DNA from: Streptomyces sp. CB01580
GTDB lineage: Bacteria; Actinomycetota; Actinomycetes; Streptomycetales; Streptomycetaceae
Assembly (NCBI RefSeq): GCF_001905795.1
Contig: NZ_LIXJ01000008.1
Span: 35,229 to 99,228 of the forward strand
Direction of reading: 5' to 3'
Length of the DNA stretch: 64,000 nt
Shown in pieces: positions 45,339 through 54,438 of this stretch (its first letter is position 1; the number at the start of each line of letters is the position of its first letter). The notes under the pieces are model-generated. The model ran no database searches. It saw only the letters and a list, made by a program, of their open reading frames with translations, and was not told where the DNA came from. The position numbers were made by a program, and so were the translations under genes.

Positions 45339-45736
45339 GAGGCGGCCCCGGCAGTGGAGGGTTCGGCAGGCCGCTGCCCGGTGGGTCGGGCGAGGACCCG
45401 GGCGAGGTGGTCGGTCGTCTCGGGCAGCAGCCGGTAGTACACCCAGGTGCCGCGGCGTTCGGAGTCGATGAGCCCGGCCTGCTTCAGCAGCTTCAGGTGG
45501 TGGGAGATCGTCGGCTGCGACTGGTCGAAGGCCGGGGTGAGGTCGCAGACGCAGACCTCGCCTCCCTCGCGGGAGGCGATCAGGGACAGCAGCCGCAGCC
45601 GCACCGGGTCGCCGAGCGCCTTGAACACCTTCGCCAGCGTCTCGGCCCGGTCCTCCTCCAGCGGGGTGGTCAGCAGGGTGGGACAGCACTCTCGGGCGTC
45701 GTCCCCGCCGAGCACCACGAGCTCTTGTTTCGACAT
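45335..45736 (-). CDS. arsR: ArsR-family arsenic-responsive repressor
   Basis: 133 aa winged-helix protein. The metal site contains VCVCDL in the alpha-3 region (ELCVCDL type) and an N-terminal ECC pair. HTH: QSQPTISHHLKLLKQAGLI. It should repress both its own operon and the divergent ArsI-like gene through the inverted repeat at 45773-45798. Confidence 0.92.
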   Translation of the reverse strand: MSKQELVVLGGDDARECCPTLLTTPLEEDRAETLAKVFKALGDPVRLRLLSLIASREGGEVCVCDLTPAFDQSQPTISHHLKLLKQAGLIDSERRGTWVYYRLLPETTDHLARVLARPTGQRPAEPSTAGAAS

Positions 45737-45772
45737 GCTTCTATGTTGACGTTCTTCGATCCAAGGCGCAAG

Positions 45773-45798
45773 GTTGCATCGACCAACATCGATACAAC
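45773..45798. promoter_or_regulatory. ArsR operator (inverted repeat)
   Basis: GTTGCATCGA (45773-45782) and TCGATACAAC (45789-45798) are inverted with one mismatch over 10 bp and a 6-bp spacer. The element is centred in the 80-bp divergent promoter between arsR and the ArsI-like gene. Form and place fit an ArsR dimer site. Confidence 0.75.
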
Positions 45799-45816
45799 GT
45801 GATCGGGGAGACCGTC

Positions 45817-46302
45817 ATGTCCCGTGTCCAGCTCGCGCTCAACGTCGCCGACCTCGAAGGATCGGTGGCCTTCTACGCCAAGCTGTTCGGCGTGGAGCCG
45901 GCCAAGCGCCGCCCCGGCTACGCCAACTTCGCCATCACCGACCCGCCGCTCAAGCTCGTCCTCATCGAGGGCGAGCCCGGTCGGGCCACTCGCCTGGACC
46001 ACCTCGGCGTCGAGGTCGCCACGACCGACGAGGTCGCCGCGGCGGCCACCCGTCTCGAGGACGCGGGACTCGCGACGTTCGAGGAGAACGACACGTCCTG
46101 CTGCTACGCGCTCCAGGACAAGGTGTGGGTACACGGCCCCGGCAAGGAGCCGTGGGAGGTCTACGTCGTCAAGGCCGACGCCGACCGGCTGGGCAAGGGA
46201 ACTGTCCTCGACGACGCCTGCTGCTCCGGCCGGACCGGCGTCGCCGACCCCGCGGCCGGGGCGGTCGAGCCGTCGATCGAGCGATGCGCCTGCGACGGCT
46301 GA
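45817..46302 (+). CDS. arsI: ArsI/CadI-family metalloenzyme (glyoxalase fold)
   Basis: 161 aa vicinal-oxygen-chelate protein. Fe ligand candidates are His62 in LDHLGVEV and Glu in PWEVYVV. The vicinal pair C95-C96 in DTSCCYA matches the trivalent organoarsenical-binding pair of the C-As lyase ArsI. The C-terminus has further Cys pairs (DDACCSG, ERCACDG). It probably cleaves methylarsenite, or sequesters metal as in CadI. ATG 45817 follows GGGGAG; GTG 45799 would place the start inside the promoter. Confidence 0.85.
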   Translation: MSRVQLALNVADLEGSVAFYAKLFGVEPAKRRPGYANFAITDPPLKLVLIEGEPGRATRLDHLGVEVATTDEVAAAATRLEDAGLATFEENDTSCCYALQDKVWVHGPGKEPWEVYVVKADADRLGKGTVLDDACCSGRTGVADPAAGAVEPSIERCACDG

Positions 46303-46561
46303 AACGGGCCGTCCTGCGCATGGGGCGCGGCGGGTGTCCGTCCCCTCGGACGTCGGCGACGGCCGAGGGGAGCACGCCCACCAGTGCCGGCGCCGACAGG
46401 GGTGGGGCCGTGCGGTGGCGTCCGGGGGCGGAGCGCGACCGCGTCAGGCAGTGGGTGGCAGGGGCGGGGGCCGCCCGCCCTCCGACCGGTGGACCGGTCG
46501 CGGTGAGCATCGGGAACGGCGGGAGGGGATGCGGAGGTCGATCACCGTCGGGGCGCCGTGG

Positions 46562-47358
46562 TCACCAGCTCAGCTGTTCACCGCGCAGAGCGTGCTCGTA
46601 CATGCGCTGGGTCTTGTCGTTCGGGGGCACCTGGAGCTCGTCGCGCAGCCGTTTGACGCAGAGCCTGTACCACCGCTGAACCTGCGTCAGCTGGCCCAGT
46701 TCGGCATGCACGGAGATGAGCATGCGATACGAATCCTCGTGCAGGGAGTCGACGGCCAGCATACGGCGGCACACATCGATGACACCGAGGTGATCGCCCT
46801 GCTTGAGATGCCTCTCGGAAAGGAAGTTCAACGCGACGAGTTGACGGCTCCTCAGCCACTCGCGCTGAGTGGCCGCCCAGTCGTCCGTGAGGCCCGGCAG
46901 GAATTCGCCTTCGTAGATTTCGCTCGCTTTGCTGTAGAGCTCGTCCGCGCGGTGGATTTCGTGGTTCTTCTGGGCGTTGTACGCCCGGTCGACCAGTGAT
47001 TCGAACTCGTTGAAGTCGGTCCAGACGTTGTGCGTCTCCAGCTTGTAGCCGGATTCGTATGTGTGGACACGCAGTGAGGATTTCAGATGCTCCGAACTGT
47101 GCAGGAGCTGGGCCTGCTGCAATATTTTCCTGAGCGCATGCACCGCGACTTTGAGTGAGCTGGAGTTGGCCGCCGTCGATGCTTCCGGCCAGAGTGCGTC
47201 GTAGAGGCTGTCGCGTGACACCACCTGATCCCGGTGCGGCAACAGGAACTGAAGTAATTTCCGCGCCTTTCCGGCCTGCCACCTTCAACGGGGTCTCCGT
47301 TGAACGTAACCTTGAAGGCGCCCAAAGCGCGTACCGAAATAGTACAGTCGCCACTCAT
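46562..47358 (-). pseudogene. SARP/BTAD-type regulator, frameshifted near N-terminus
   Basis: ATG 47358 begins an OmpR-like DNA-binding domain (TISVRALGAFKVTFNGDPVEGG). The frame then shifts: the rest of the winged helix (ARKLLQFLLPHRDQVVSRDSLYDALWPE) and a complete BTAD domain down to 46562 are in another frame. The shift lies within about 47259-47290; one missing base, or two extra bases, would restore a protein of about 265 aa. The G+C is visibly lower than in neighbouring genes. Small SARPs usually activate antibiotic clusters, and this one lies at the edge of one. It is either a recent inactivation or a sequencing error. Confidence 0.75.
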
Positions 47359-48223
47359 GAAACTACCCGTGAACCTTTCTCGGTAACGTCTCGACATGCT
47401 CGGTGACACCGATCGCGACTCGTGGCTCGTGGCCCGTGTGCCGCTCAGGCTCTCGAATTCCCCACAGCAGAAGGCCCCTGGCAGGAACGATCTCGCCGAG
47501 GACACGTCCGACCGAGGGGCTCCGCAGGGCCTGGGGTGTCACCTACGCCGCTGCGCTGGACATCGACCGCTTCATCGCCAGGCATACGGCCCGGCGGTCG
47601 GGAGGGCGCCGTACTCGGGCCGATGGCGTCCGGATCCGCGCGCCCGGGGCTGCCCGGGGCAGTCCCTTCCGGCGTGGCGCTGGTTCCTCGTCGGAATCCG
47701 GGGACCGTCGATCGACCCACGACAACGCACTGTCCACCCCAACCTCCCCGTTGGCATCACCGTGCTCGTCCGCATCGTCTCTGTCAATCCCCCCCGAGCT
47801 GTGGGGATCTTCTCTCCATCCGCCTCGTCACGGAGTCGTCCGAACGGTGGAGCGTGTCTTCTCCCGGCGCAAACACTCTCATTCCGCATGCTCGGCCTTC
47901 CGGAGTTTTCGGGGGCCTCCGCCACAGCACCGGAAAAATCCGGTCAGGCGTCGCTCGGGTATGGAGACGTGCAGCCGTGAACCCCATGAATCCCGACCTC
48001 CCGGAGAAATGTTCGGTCCATGCTGTGAAGGGGGTACGGTCCCGTTCCGTCCGTTCGGTGCGCAATGGTCGATCGGTCTCCCGCGCCCTCCGGTTCCGGG
48101 GCCGTGAAGACAATCGGAGGCGCGTGCTCCGATCGCGGGCTGGCCGCACGCGAATCACAGCGGATTCACAGGCGGGCGACACCGTCCGGCCTTCCCTTCG
48201 GAGTGTTCCGCGACAATTCGAAC
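47359..48223. other. Long non-coding stretch before the NRPS remnants
   Basis: About 860 bp with several overlapping open frames on both strands, none with homology, a convincing ribosome site or consistent third-position GC. It may contain decayed sequence and the promoter of the SARP gene at its left end (AT-rich near 47340-47390). Confidence 0.5.
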
Positions 48224-48269
48224 CCACTGAACTCGGGGAACGGTGAAAACCGTTCCCCGAGTTCAGTGG
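48224..48269. terminator. Perfect 21-bp hairpin with GAAA tetraloop
   Basis: Arms 48224-48244 and 48249-48269 are perfectly complementary (outer end CCACTGAACTCGG...). The loop GAAA closes as a GNRA tetraloop. It sits about 105 bp past the 3' end of the minus-strand NRPS fragment. A T-rich stretch (CCTTTTCCTTC) follows 16 nt later on the plus strand. It is a strong terminator candidate, or an RNA structural element. Confidence 0.7.
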
Positions 48270-48375
48270 TGATCGACTATGTCGCGGCCTTTTCCTTCGT
48301 GAGGTGAATCGATGTCCGCCCGCCCCGAAGAGGAAAGGAATCCGCTTTACCGGCCCTTGGTGCCCCGTTGACCGC

Positions 48376-49041
48376 TCAGCCGTCGGTCGTCATGGACCGC
48401 CGACGGCTCGCGAGATCCCGGAGGGAGATGCCCAGCGGCCGTGCCGGAGCCGCGTCGGCGAGCCGCCGTGCGAGATCCGCCACCACGGGCGCCTCGAACA
48501 CCGTCCGGATTGTGAGCTCCAGGCCCAGCGACGAGCGGGCGCGGTTCACCAGCTTCGCCGCCGTCATCGAACTCCCGCCGAGGGAGAAGAAGTTGTCCTC
48601 CCTGCCGACCGACGTGACGTCCAGTACGTGTTCGATCAGCAGACACGCCTTCCGCTCCCATTCGTCGCGCGGCGGCGCGCCGCCCGGCGCGACGGCCGCG
48701 CGGACCTCGGGCAGGGCCCGGTGGTCCAGCTTGCCGTTGCCGGTCAGAGGCAACGCGTCGAGCGCGACGAAGGCCGACGGAACCATGTACTCCGGGAGCG
48801 CCGCGGCGGCGTGCCCGCGCAGTACCGACGTGTCCGGGCAGCGCTCCCCGGACGACGGCACCACATAGGCCACCAACTGCTTCTCCCCGGAGGGCGACGC
48901 CTTCGCCACCACGGCGACCTGCGCCACCCCGGGACAGCCGGAGAGCACGCTCACGATCTCGTCCGGCTCGATGCGCACACCCCGGATCTTCACCTGGCCG
49001 TCGGCGCGCCCGAGGCAGTCGAGCTGCCCGTACCGTGCCAC
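48376..49041 (-). pseudogene. NRPS fragment: adenylation C-terminal subdomain plus carrier domain
   Basis: About 222 aa of NRPS homology. It begins abruptly at the A7/A8 region ([22 protein letters not shown]), includes A10 (LTGNGKLDHRALP), and continues to a peptidyl-carrier domain with DNFFSLGGSSMTAAKL, whose Ser carries the phosphopantetheine. The stop at 48376 follows 50 residues later, so this was the C-terminal end of a protein with no condensation or thioesterase domain. The 5' side is cut at about 49041, where the opposite-strand fragment begins. No start codon with a ribosome site exists; the frame upstream is antisense to the neighbouring A domain. Confidence 0.8.
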
Positions 49042-49045
49042 GGTG

Positions 49046-50800
49046 GAGCGCCGGGGCGGCACATACCTGCCCGTCGACGACCGGTACCCGACGGATCGCG
49101 TCGCGTTCATGCTCGACGACGTGCGACCGGCCCTGATCGTGACGGCGGGCACCGTGCGCGACACCGTCCGGCGGGCGGCGCACGACACCGACACCCCGGT
49201 GCTGACGCTCGACGGTCCCGGGACGACGGACGGGCCGGCCGGGGCCGACCGTGCCCTCTCCTTGCTGCCCGGTCACCTCGCCTACATCATCTACACCTCC
49301 GGATCCACCGGCCGGCCCAAGGGGGTCGCCGTCCCGCACGCCGGGGCCTTCGCCGGTCTTCGGTATCTGCTGGCCGGAGGCGATGTACTCGCCGCGTCGC
49401 AGTGCCGGGCGCTGCTGGAATCCGCCCCCTCGGTCGCCCTGATCAACGGATACGGGCCGACGGAGAACACGACGTTCACCACGACCCACCCCGTACGGGC
49501 CGCCGACCTGACCGGGAGCGCCGGTGTGCCCGTCGGGCGGCCCATCGGCAACACACGGGTGTACGTGCTCGACGAACACCTCGCTCCCGTGCCGCCGGGC
49601 GTGGTCGGCGAGCTGTACACCTCGGGCGCCGGTCTGGCCCGGGGCTACCACAATCGCCCCGGGCTCACCGCCGAGCGCCTGGTCGCCTGCCCCTTCGGCC
49701 CGGCGGGCGCACGCATGTACCGGACCGGGGACCTGGTCCGCTGGAGCCCCGAGGGGGTACTGGAGTTCGCGGGCCGCGCCGACGACCAGGTGAAGGTCCG
49801 CGGATTCCGGATCGAGCCCGGCGAGATCGAGACGGTCGTCCTGCAGACACCGGGGGTGGGCCGGGCCGTGGTCGTGGTGCGCGAGGACGCCCCCGGTGAC
49901 CGGCGCCTCGTCGCGTACGTGGTCCCGACGGGACGGCCCCGCACGGGCGGCGACGCCGCGCCGCGGACCGTCGACGACCACGAGCTCGCCTCGTCCGTAC
50001 GGCGGTTCGCCGCGTCACGGCTTCCGGAGTACATGGTCCCCGTCGCGGTGGTCGTGCTCGACGCCGTACCGGTGACCGCGAACGGCAAGCTGGACCGCCG
50101 GGCACTGCCCGCGCCCGGCCGCGCCGCGGCCGGCTCCGGGGCCGGGCCCGCCGGTTCGCACCGTACGCTCGCCACCGAACAGGAACGCGTCCTGTCCGGC
50201 CTGTTTGCCGAGGCACTCGGCCTCGAACAGGTCGGTCTGCACGACAGCTTCTTCTCCCTGGGGGGCCATTCGCTCCTGGCCACCAGACTGATCAACAGCG
50301 TGCGCTCCACGTTCTCCGTGAAGCTTCCGCTCAAGGCACTGTTCCAGGCGCCGACCGTGGCCTCACTGATGGGAGTCATCAGCAGCAACGAGGAATCCCG
50401 TCCCCCCTTGCAGCGCCAGGAGCGCACCGGGCCGGTCGAGCTCTCGCTTGGGTGGGAGCCGCTTCCGGTGCAGTACACGGACTACGCGGTGTGGCAGCGC
50501 CGGGTGCTGGGCGAGGAGTCCGATCCCGAGAGCCTGGCCGGCCGCCAACTGCGGTACTGGCGCGAGGCGCTGGCGGGGATACCCGATGGGCTGGCGCTGC
50601 CCTACGACCGGCCGCGTCCGGCGGTGAGTTCGCATCGCGGCGACCTCGTCCCGGTCGTCCTGGACGCGGAGCTGCACCGGGCGCTGACCGGGCTGGCCCG
50701 GCGCACCGGGACCAGCCTGTTCATGGTGTTCCAGGCCGCGTTCGCCGCGTTGCTGACCCGGATGGGTGCGGGGCGCGAACACACTGTGAGCACCGGGCAC
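49046..50800 (+). pseudogene. NRPS module remnant: internally deleted A domain, carrier, deleted C domain
   Basis: Begins mid-domain at A2 ([20 protein letters not shown]) and contains A3 ([14 protein letters not shown]). It then jumps at about 49340-49356 straight to the A5-side sequence ([21 protein letters not shown]), losing roughly 100 or more residues including A4. A6-A10 and a carrier domain ([17 protein letters not shown]; Ser codon at 50270) are intact. A condensation-domain start ([19 protein letters not shown]) jumps at about 50445-50460 to the post-C3 part ([14 protein letters not shown]), so the HHxxxDG motif is gone. Homology ends near 50790. Both losses keep the frame open to 52012. 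Non-functional as read. Confidence 0.78.
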
Positions 50801-50944
50801 GGCCCGTCGGCTCCCGCAGACCGTCCCGCGGCCGTCCCGCGTCCCTGCGCCGATGCGGTGGCGGGACCGTGCTCCCGACACGGGCGGGGGCGATCCTGCC
50901 GGGCCGCGGAACGCGTCGGGTCCGCCTCGGGAGCCGGGCGGCCG

Positions 50945-52003
50945 TCAGGGAGGATCGAGCAGGACGGTGCACGTGAACCGGCATACGGCTCCCTGCCGGG
51001 CGGTCACCCGGACCGTACGGCGGGCCGTCGCGCCGTTCGCCGTCCCGGCACCGGACTCGGACTCGATCCAGCAGGGCGCGTCCAGCTCGGCATAGTGGTG
51101 GAACGAGGCGTCCATGCCGACCACGACCATCGGCGTCGGGGCGAGGGCGGCGTGCGCCGCCTGGCGGGCGCCCTCGAGCAGCAGCATCCCGGGGATGTGG
51201 TCGACGGGGTGGTCGAAGAGCACCGGATGGGTCAGGTCCACGCGCAGCCGGCTGCGGGCCGGGGAGCCGGCCGGGGACAGGACGACATCGGTGAGGCTGT
51301 CGCGGGCGACGTCGGCGGGAGCCATGGGCGGGGCGGGGGGAACGGCGTCGGCGAGTGCGGTGTCCAGGTCCCCGTAACGGCCGCGCAGCCAGGCGTAGAC
51401 GGCCGGAGGGTGGTTGTGGAAGCCCAGTTCGGCGCGGCCGATCGTCCGCCCGCCGCGGACCATTCGTACCCGCATGGACAGCGACACCAGTCGTCCGGCG
51501 CGCCGGACGATGTCCGCGCAGGTGATGTGGAGTTCCACCTCGGGGCGTTCGGCGGTCGCCGCCAGGGCGGCCATGTCGGCCGTGCAGCGGAAGTAGTCCC
51601 AGGACTGTCTGTGCCCGAAGGGCACGTCGTACCCGGCGTGGCTGAGCAGTGGCACCGCCTGCCGTACGGACTCGGCGACCAGCAGCGGATCGTAGCCGCC
51701 GTGCACCGGGCGATAGAAGCGATGGCGCGTGGGCCAGCGGGCGACGACCCGGAAGGTGTCGGGGCCCGAGCGCCGGTAGGCGGCGAGCAGGACTTCGGAC
51801 TCGTCGGTCTTGTGCACGTAGACACCCGGTACGCGGTCGACGGGGCCGGGTGCCCGGCGCGGGCCGTCGATCCCCGGAGCGTCGTCGATCACATGGACCT
51901 CCCGGAGGCGGGCACGGGTCTGACCCTGCCGGGTGTGAAGTGGCTCGATGTCATGGACGCAACCTATAGAGAACTCGCTCTGCCGTGCCGCGAGTTCGGT
52001 CAA
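50945..52003 (-). CDS. AfsA-family gamma-butyrolactone biosynthesis protein
   Basis: 352 aa with two AfsA hot-dog repeats (for example [18 protein letters not shown], then [31 protein letters not shown]). AfsA/ScbA enzymes condense a beta-ketoacyl thioester with dihydroxyacetone phosphate on the way to A-factor-type signalling butyrolactones. The start is TTG at 52003 behind AAGG. It is divergent from a receptor-like TetR gene, the standard arrangement of a GBL locus. The plus-strand NRPS frame stays open across the whole gene but is only a shadow here. Confidence 0.85.
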   Translation of the reverse strand: MTELAARQSEFSIGCVHDIEPLHTRQGQTRARLREVHVIDDAPGIDGPRRAPGPVDRVPGVYVHKTDESEVLLAAYRRSGPDTFRVVARWPTRHRFYRPVHGGYDPLLVAESVRQAVPLLSHAGYDVPFGHRQSWDYFRCTADMAALAATAERPEVELHITCADIVRRAGRLVSLSMRVRMVRGGRTIGRAELGFHNHPPAVYAWLRGRYGDLDTALADAVPPAPPMAPADVARDSLTDVVLSPAGSPARSRLRVDLTHPVLFDHPVDHIPGMLLLEGARQAAHAALAPTPMVVVGMDASFHHYAELDAPCWIESESGAGTANGATARRTVRVTARQGAVCRFTCTVLLDPP

Positions 52004-52116
52004 TCACCTTGATTCGCCCGGGAGTCGCGAATGCCCCGTGGCAGCCCGGATTCCTCCTTGTGCACCGCTCTTAGGATAGGAAGGGACGTTTCATTTGGAG
52101 TGGAGAGGGGCGGCCG
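52004..52116. promoter_or_regulatory. Divergent promoter between synthase and receptor genes
   Basis: 113 bp. The AT-richer segment around 52072-52096 (AGGATAGG...ACGTTTCATTT) is only a weak match to a GBL-receptor element. GAGAGGGG precedes the receptor ATG. Confidence 0.45.
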
Positions 52117-52821
52117 ATGGGTCGGCCACGACAAGAACGGGCCGCGCGGACGCGCGAAGCGCTGCTGCGGGCTGCGGCCGAGGCGTTCGATCAGCACGGC
52201 TACGCCGGTTCGAGCATCAACCAGATCCTCAGGGCGGCCGGGGTGACGGCGGGGGCGCTCTACTTCCACTTCAGTTCCAAGGAGGAACTGGCGCGGGCCG
52301 TGATGAACGCGCAGCCGGACACGATCCTGCCGCTGCTCGCATCGGAGGGGATGCAGCGCCTGGTCGACATCACCATGGTCTGGTCGCAGCGGTTGCAGGT
52401 CGACGTGCTTCTGCGGGCCGGGGTGCGGCTGACCGGTGAACAGGAGTCCTTCGGCATGCGGGACGCCAACCCCTACCGGGAGTGGGTGCGCATCATGGAG
52501 GACTGCCTGCGGGTGGCCCGGGACAAGGGCGAGCTGCAGCCCGGCGTGGAGCCGCGCGAACTCGCCGAACTCGTCGTCGAGTCCTGCACCGGCATGCAGA
52601 TGTACGCGGCGGTGGAGAACGGCCGGGCCGACCTCCCTGAGCGAGTGGTGCGGATGTGGCGGCTCGTCCTGCCCGGTGTCGCCGTGCCGTCGGTGATCGC
52701 CCGCACGGAGGTGAGCCCCGCCCGGGTGCGCCCGCTGATGGAAGCGGTCGCCGCCGACCGGCGCGCCGAGGCGGGCCCCGGATCTCCGGGTGGCGCGGAC
52801 GACCGGGGCCGGGGGGACTGA
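52117..52821 (+). CDS. ScbR/ArpA-like gamma-butyrolactone receptor (TetR family)
   Basis: 234 aa. The N-terminal HTH (LRAAAEAFDQHGYAGSSINQILRAAGVTAGALYFHFSSKEELARAVM) is of the GBL-receptor type, where ALYFHFxxKxELA is characteristic. The C-terminal ligand pocket half includes WVRIMEDCLRVARDKGEL. It binds AT-rich ARE sites and is released by the butyrolactone. Divergent from the AfsA-like gene; followed after 1 bp by a reductase gene. Confidence 0.87.
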   Translation: MGRPRQERAARTREALLRAAAEAFDQHGYAGSSINQILRAAGVTAGALYFHFSSKEELARAVMNAQPDTILPLLASEGMQRLVDITMVWSQRLQVDVLLRAGVRLTGEQESFGMRDANPYREWVRIMEDCLRVARDKGELQPGVEPRELAELVVESCTGMQMYAAVENGRADLPERVVRMWRLVLPGVAVPSVIARTEVSPARVRPLMEAVAADRRAEAGPGSPGGADDRGRGD

Positions 52822-52822
52822 G

Positions 52823-53578
52823 ATGCTGAACGGCAAGGTCGCCATGATCACGGGGGCGTCCAGCGGGATCGGCGCCGCGGCCGCGCGCCTGTTCGCCCAG
52901 GAGGGCGCGGCGGTGGTGCTGATGGCCCGTCGGCGGGAGCCCCTGGCGCGGATCGAGGAGGAGATCCGTACCGCCGGGGGCCGGGCTCTGGCCGTCCCCG
53001 GTGACGTGACGGTCCCGCAGGACGTGGAGCGGGCGGTGTCGATGGCCCTGGACACCTTCGGCACGCTGGACGCCGCGTTCAACAACGCCGGGTTCGCCAC
53101 GGCCGGCACCCCGCTGCACGAGATCGACGACGAGGTGTACGCCCGGACGATGGACGTCAATGTGCGCGGCGTGTGGAACTGCCTGCGGCACCAGATCCCG
53201 GTGATGCTCGCCTCCGGCCGCGGCGGGTCGGTGGTCAACACCTCCAGCGTGGCCGGTGTGCGCGCCACCAGCGCCTCCGCCGCGTACATCGCCGCGAAGC
53301 ACGCCGTGATCGGGCTGACCAGGGCCGCCGCACAGGACTACGGGCAGCGGGGCATCCGTGTCAACGCCCTGGTCGTGGGCAGCACGAGAACGGAGATGAT
53401 GGACGAACTGATCTCCCGCTCGCCCCACTTGGAGGAGCGCTTCCGGTCGCACACGTTGCGCGGACGTATCGCGTCCGCCCAGGAGGTGGCGGAGGCCGCG
53501 GCCTGGCTCTGCAGCGACCGGGCGACGTTCGTGACGGGGATCGCGATGCCCGTGGACGGCGGCCGGACCGCGGTCTGA
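52823..53578 (+). CDS. Short-chain dehydrogenase/reductase, possibly GBL reductase
   Basis: 251 aa SDR. Cofactor motif TGASSGIG (residues about 10-17), NNAG, the Ser of NTSSVAG and the catalytic YIAAK are present, so it should be active and NADPH-dependent. Co-transcribed with the receptor gene; in other GBL loci a reductase such as ScbB converts the 6-keto precursor. A tailoring role in the metabolite pathway is equally possible. ATG 52823 follows a GGGGGGACTGAG site. Confidence 0.85.
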   Translation: MLNGKVAMITGASSGIGAAAARLFAQEGAAVVLMARRREPLARIEEEIRTAGGRALAVPGDVTVPQDVERAVSMALDTFGTLDAAFNNAGFATAGTPLHEIDDEVYARTMDVNVRGVWNCLRHQIPVMLASGRGGSVVNTSSVAGVRATSASAAYIAAKHAVIGLTRAAAQDYGQRGIRVNALVVGSTRTEMMDELISRSPHLEERFRSHTLRGRIASAQEVAEAAAWLCSDRATFVTGIAMPVDGGRTAV

Positions 53579-53697
53579 CACCGCGCACCCGGGCGCGCAC
53601 GGCGCAGGGGGCGGTCCCTGAGAGGGGGGCCGCCCCTCCGCATGGGGAAGCCCGCTTGTCGGTACCGGGGTAATTCGGGGTCCGCCCACCTCTGGAA

Positions 53698-53723
53698 AAA
53701 TATAACGAGCGTTTGGTTTGCTT
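53698..53723. promoter_or_regulatory. ARE-like element upstream of second TetR gene
   Basis: A 26-bp AT-rich element reads AAATATAACG at the left and GTTTGGTTTGCTT at the right, about 77-102 bp before the TetR ATG. The GGTTTG(C/T)TT half-site resembles the autoregulatory elements bound by GBL receptors. It stands out sharply from the GC-rich surroundings. Confidence 0.6.
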
Positions 53724-53799
53724 CTGCTGCTGCCCGGCCGGACCTCCGATCGCCCGCCCGTCGCCGTCCGCAGCGTGCCGGCCCACTGGAAGAGGTGAC

Positions 53800-54438
53800 A
53801 TGGGGACCGAGAAGAAATCCGATCGCACCCGGAGGCGGTTGATCCGGGCCGCGGCGGTCGAGATCGACCGGAACGGCTACGAGCGCGCCACGCTCGCCCG
53901 CATCTGCCGACTGGCCGATGTGTCCATGGGGGCTCTGACCTTTCACTTCGCCTCCAAGAGCGAGCTGGCGGACGCCGTTCGGGCCGATGCCCGCGTGCTC
54001 GTGGACGCCCGGATGGAACAGGTGGCGAACGACCCGTCGCCGGCCCTGGGCTCAGCCGTCGGCCTGACCGTCGGGCTCGCTCGTCTCCTGGAGGGCGAGG
54101 CGGTGGTGCGTTCCGCGGCGCGTCTGGCCCGGGACGACCCCCGTGGCGCCGTCGACTGGACGGCCGCGTGGATCCCCGTGGTGCGCGAGCTTGTTCTCAG
54201 GGCCGACCGCGAGGGGGAGCTGCGGCCGGGCGTGGATCCGGACACGGTGGTCGCGCTGGCCGCCTGCCTGCTGGCGGGGGCGGAGATCCTCGCCCGGACA
54301 CCGGACGAAGCCGCTCCCGCCAGGGTTGTCGACCAGCTCGAATCCATGTGGCGGGTGGTGCTGGGCGGCGCTGCCCGTGCGTCGGGCGAATCGGGCGGCC
54401 GACGGCGGGGCTCCGCACGCTCCGGTCACCGATCCTGA
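53800..54438 (+). CDS. Second GBL-receptor-like TetR regulator
   Basis: 212 aa. HTH region IRAAAVEIDRNGYERATLARICRLADVSMGALTFHFASKSELADAV is again of the receptor type. The protein is smaller and may be a pseudo-receptor (as ScbR2/BarB-like proteins are), which bind antibiotics rather than GBL. ATG 53800 has GGAAGAGG upstream; the open frame from 53713 lies over the ARE-like promoter and is not used. Confidence 0.85.
   Translation: MGTEKKSDRTRRRLIRAAAVEIDRNGYERATLARICRLADVSMGALTFHFASKSELADAVRADARVLVDARMEQVANDPSPALGSAVGLTVGLARLLEGEAVVRSAARLARDDPRGAVDWTAAWIPVVRELVLRADREGELRPGVDPDTVVALAACLLAGAEILARTPDEAAPARVVDQLESMWRVVLGGAARASGESGGRRRGSARSGHRS

Noticed and set aside
47403..48246. Plus-strand open frames in the gene-free zone
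   Set aside because: Three overlapping frames with no homology, no ribosome site and no consistent third-position GC.
50800..52012. Continuation of the plus-strand NRPS frame
   Set aside because: NRPS homology stops near 50790; the remainder is antisense to the AfsA-like gene, whose homology is clear.
52072..52096. ARE-like site between the AfsA-like and receptor genes
   Set aside because: Only about half of the expected positions match, so it is listed within the promoter region but not claimed as a receptor site.
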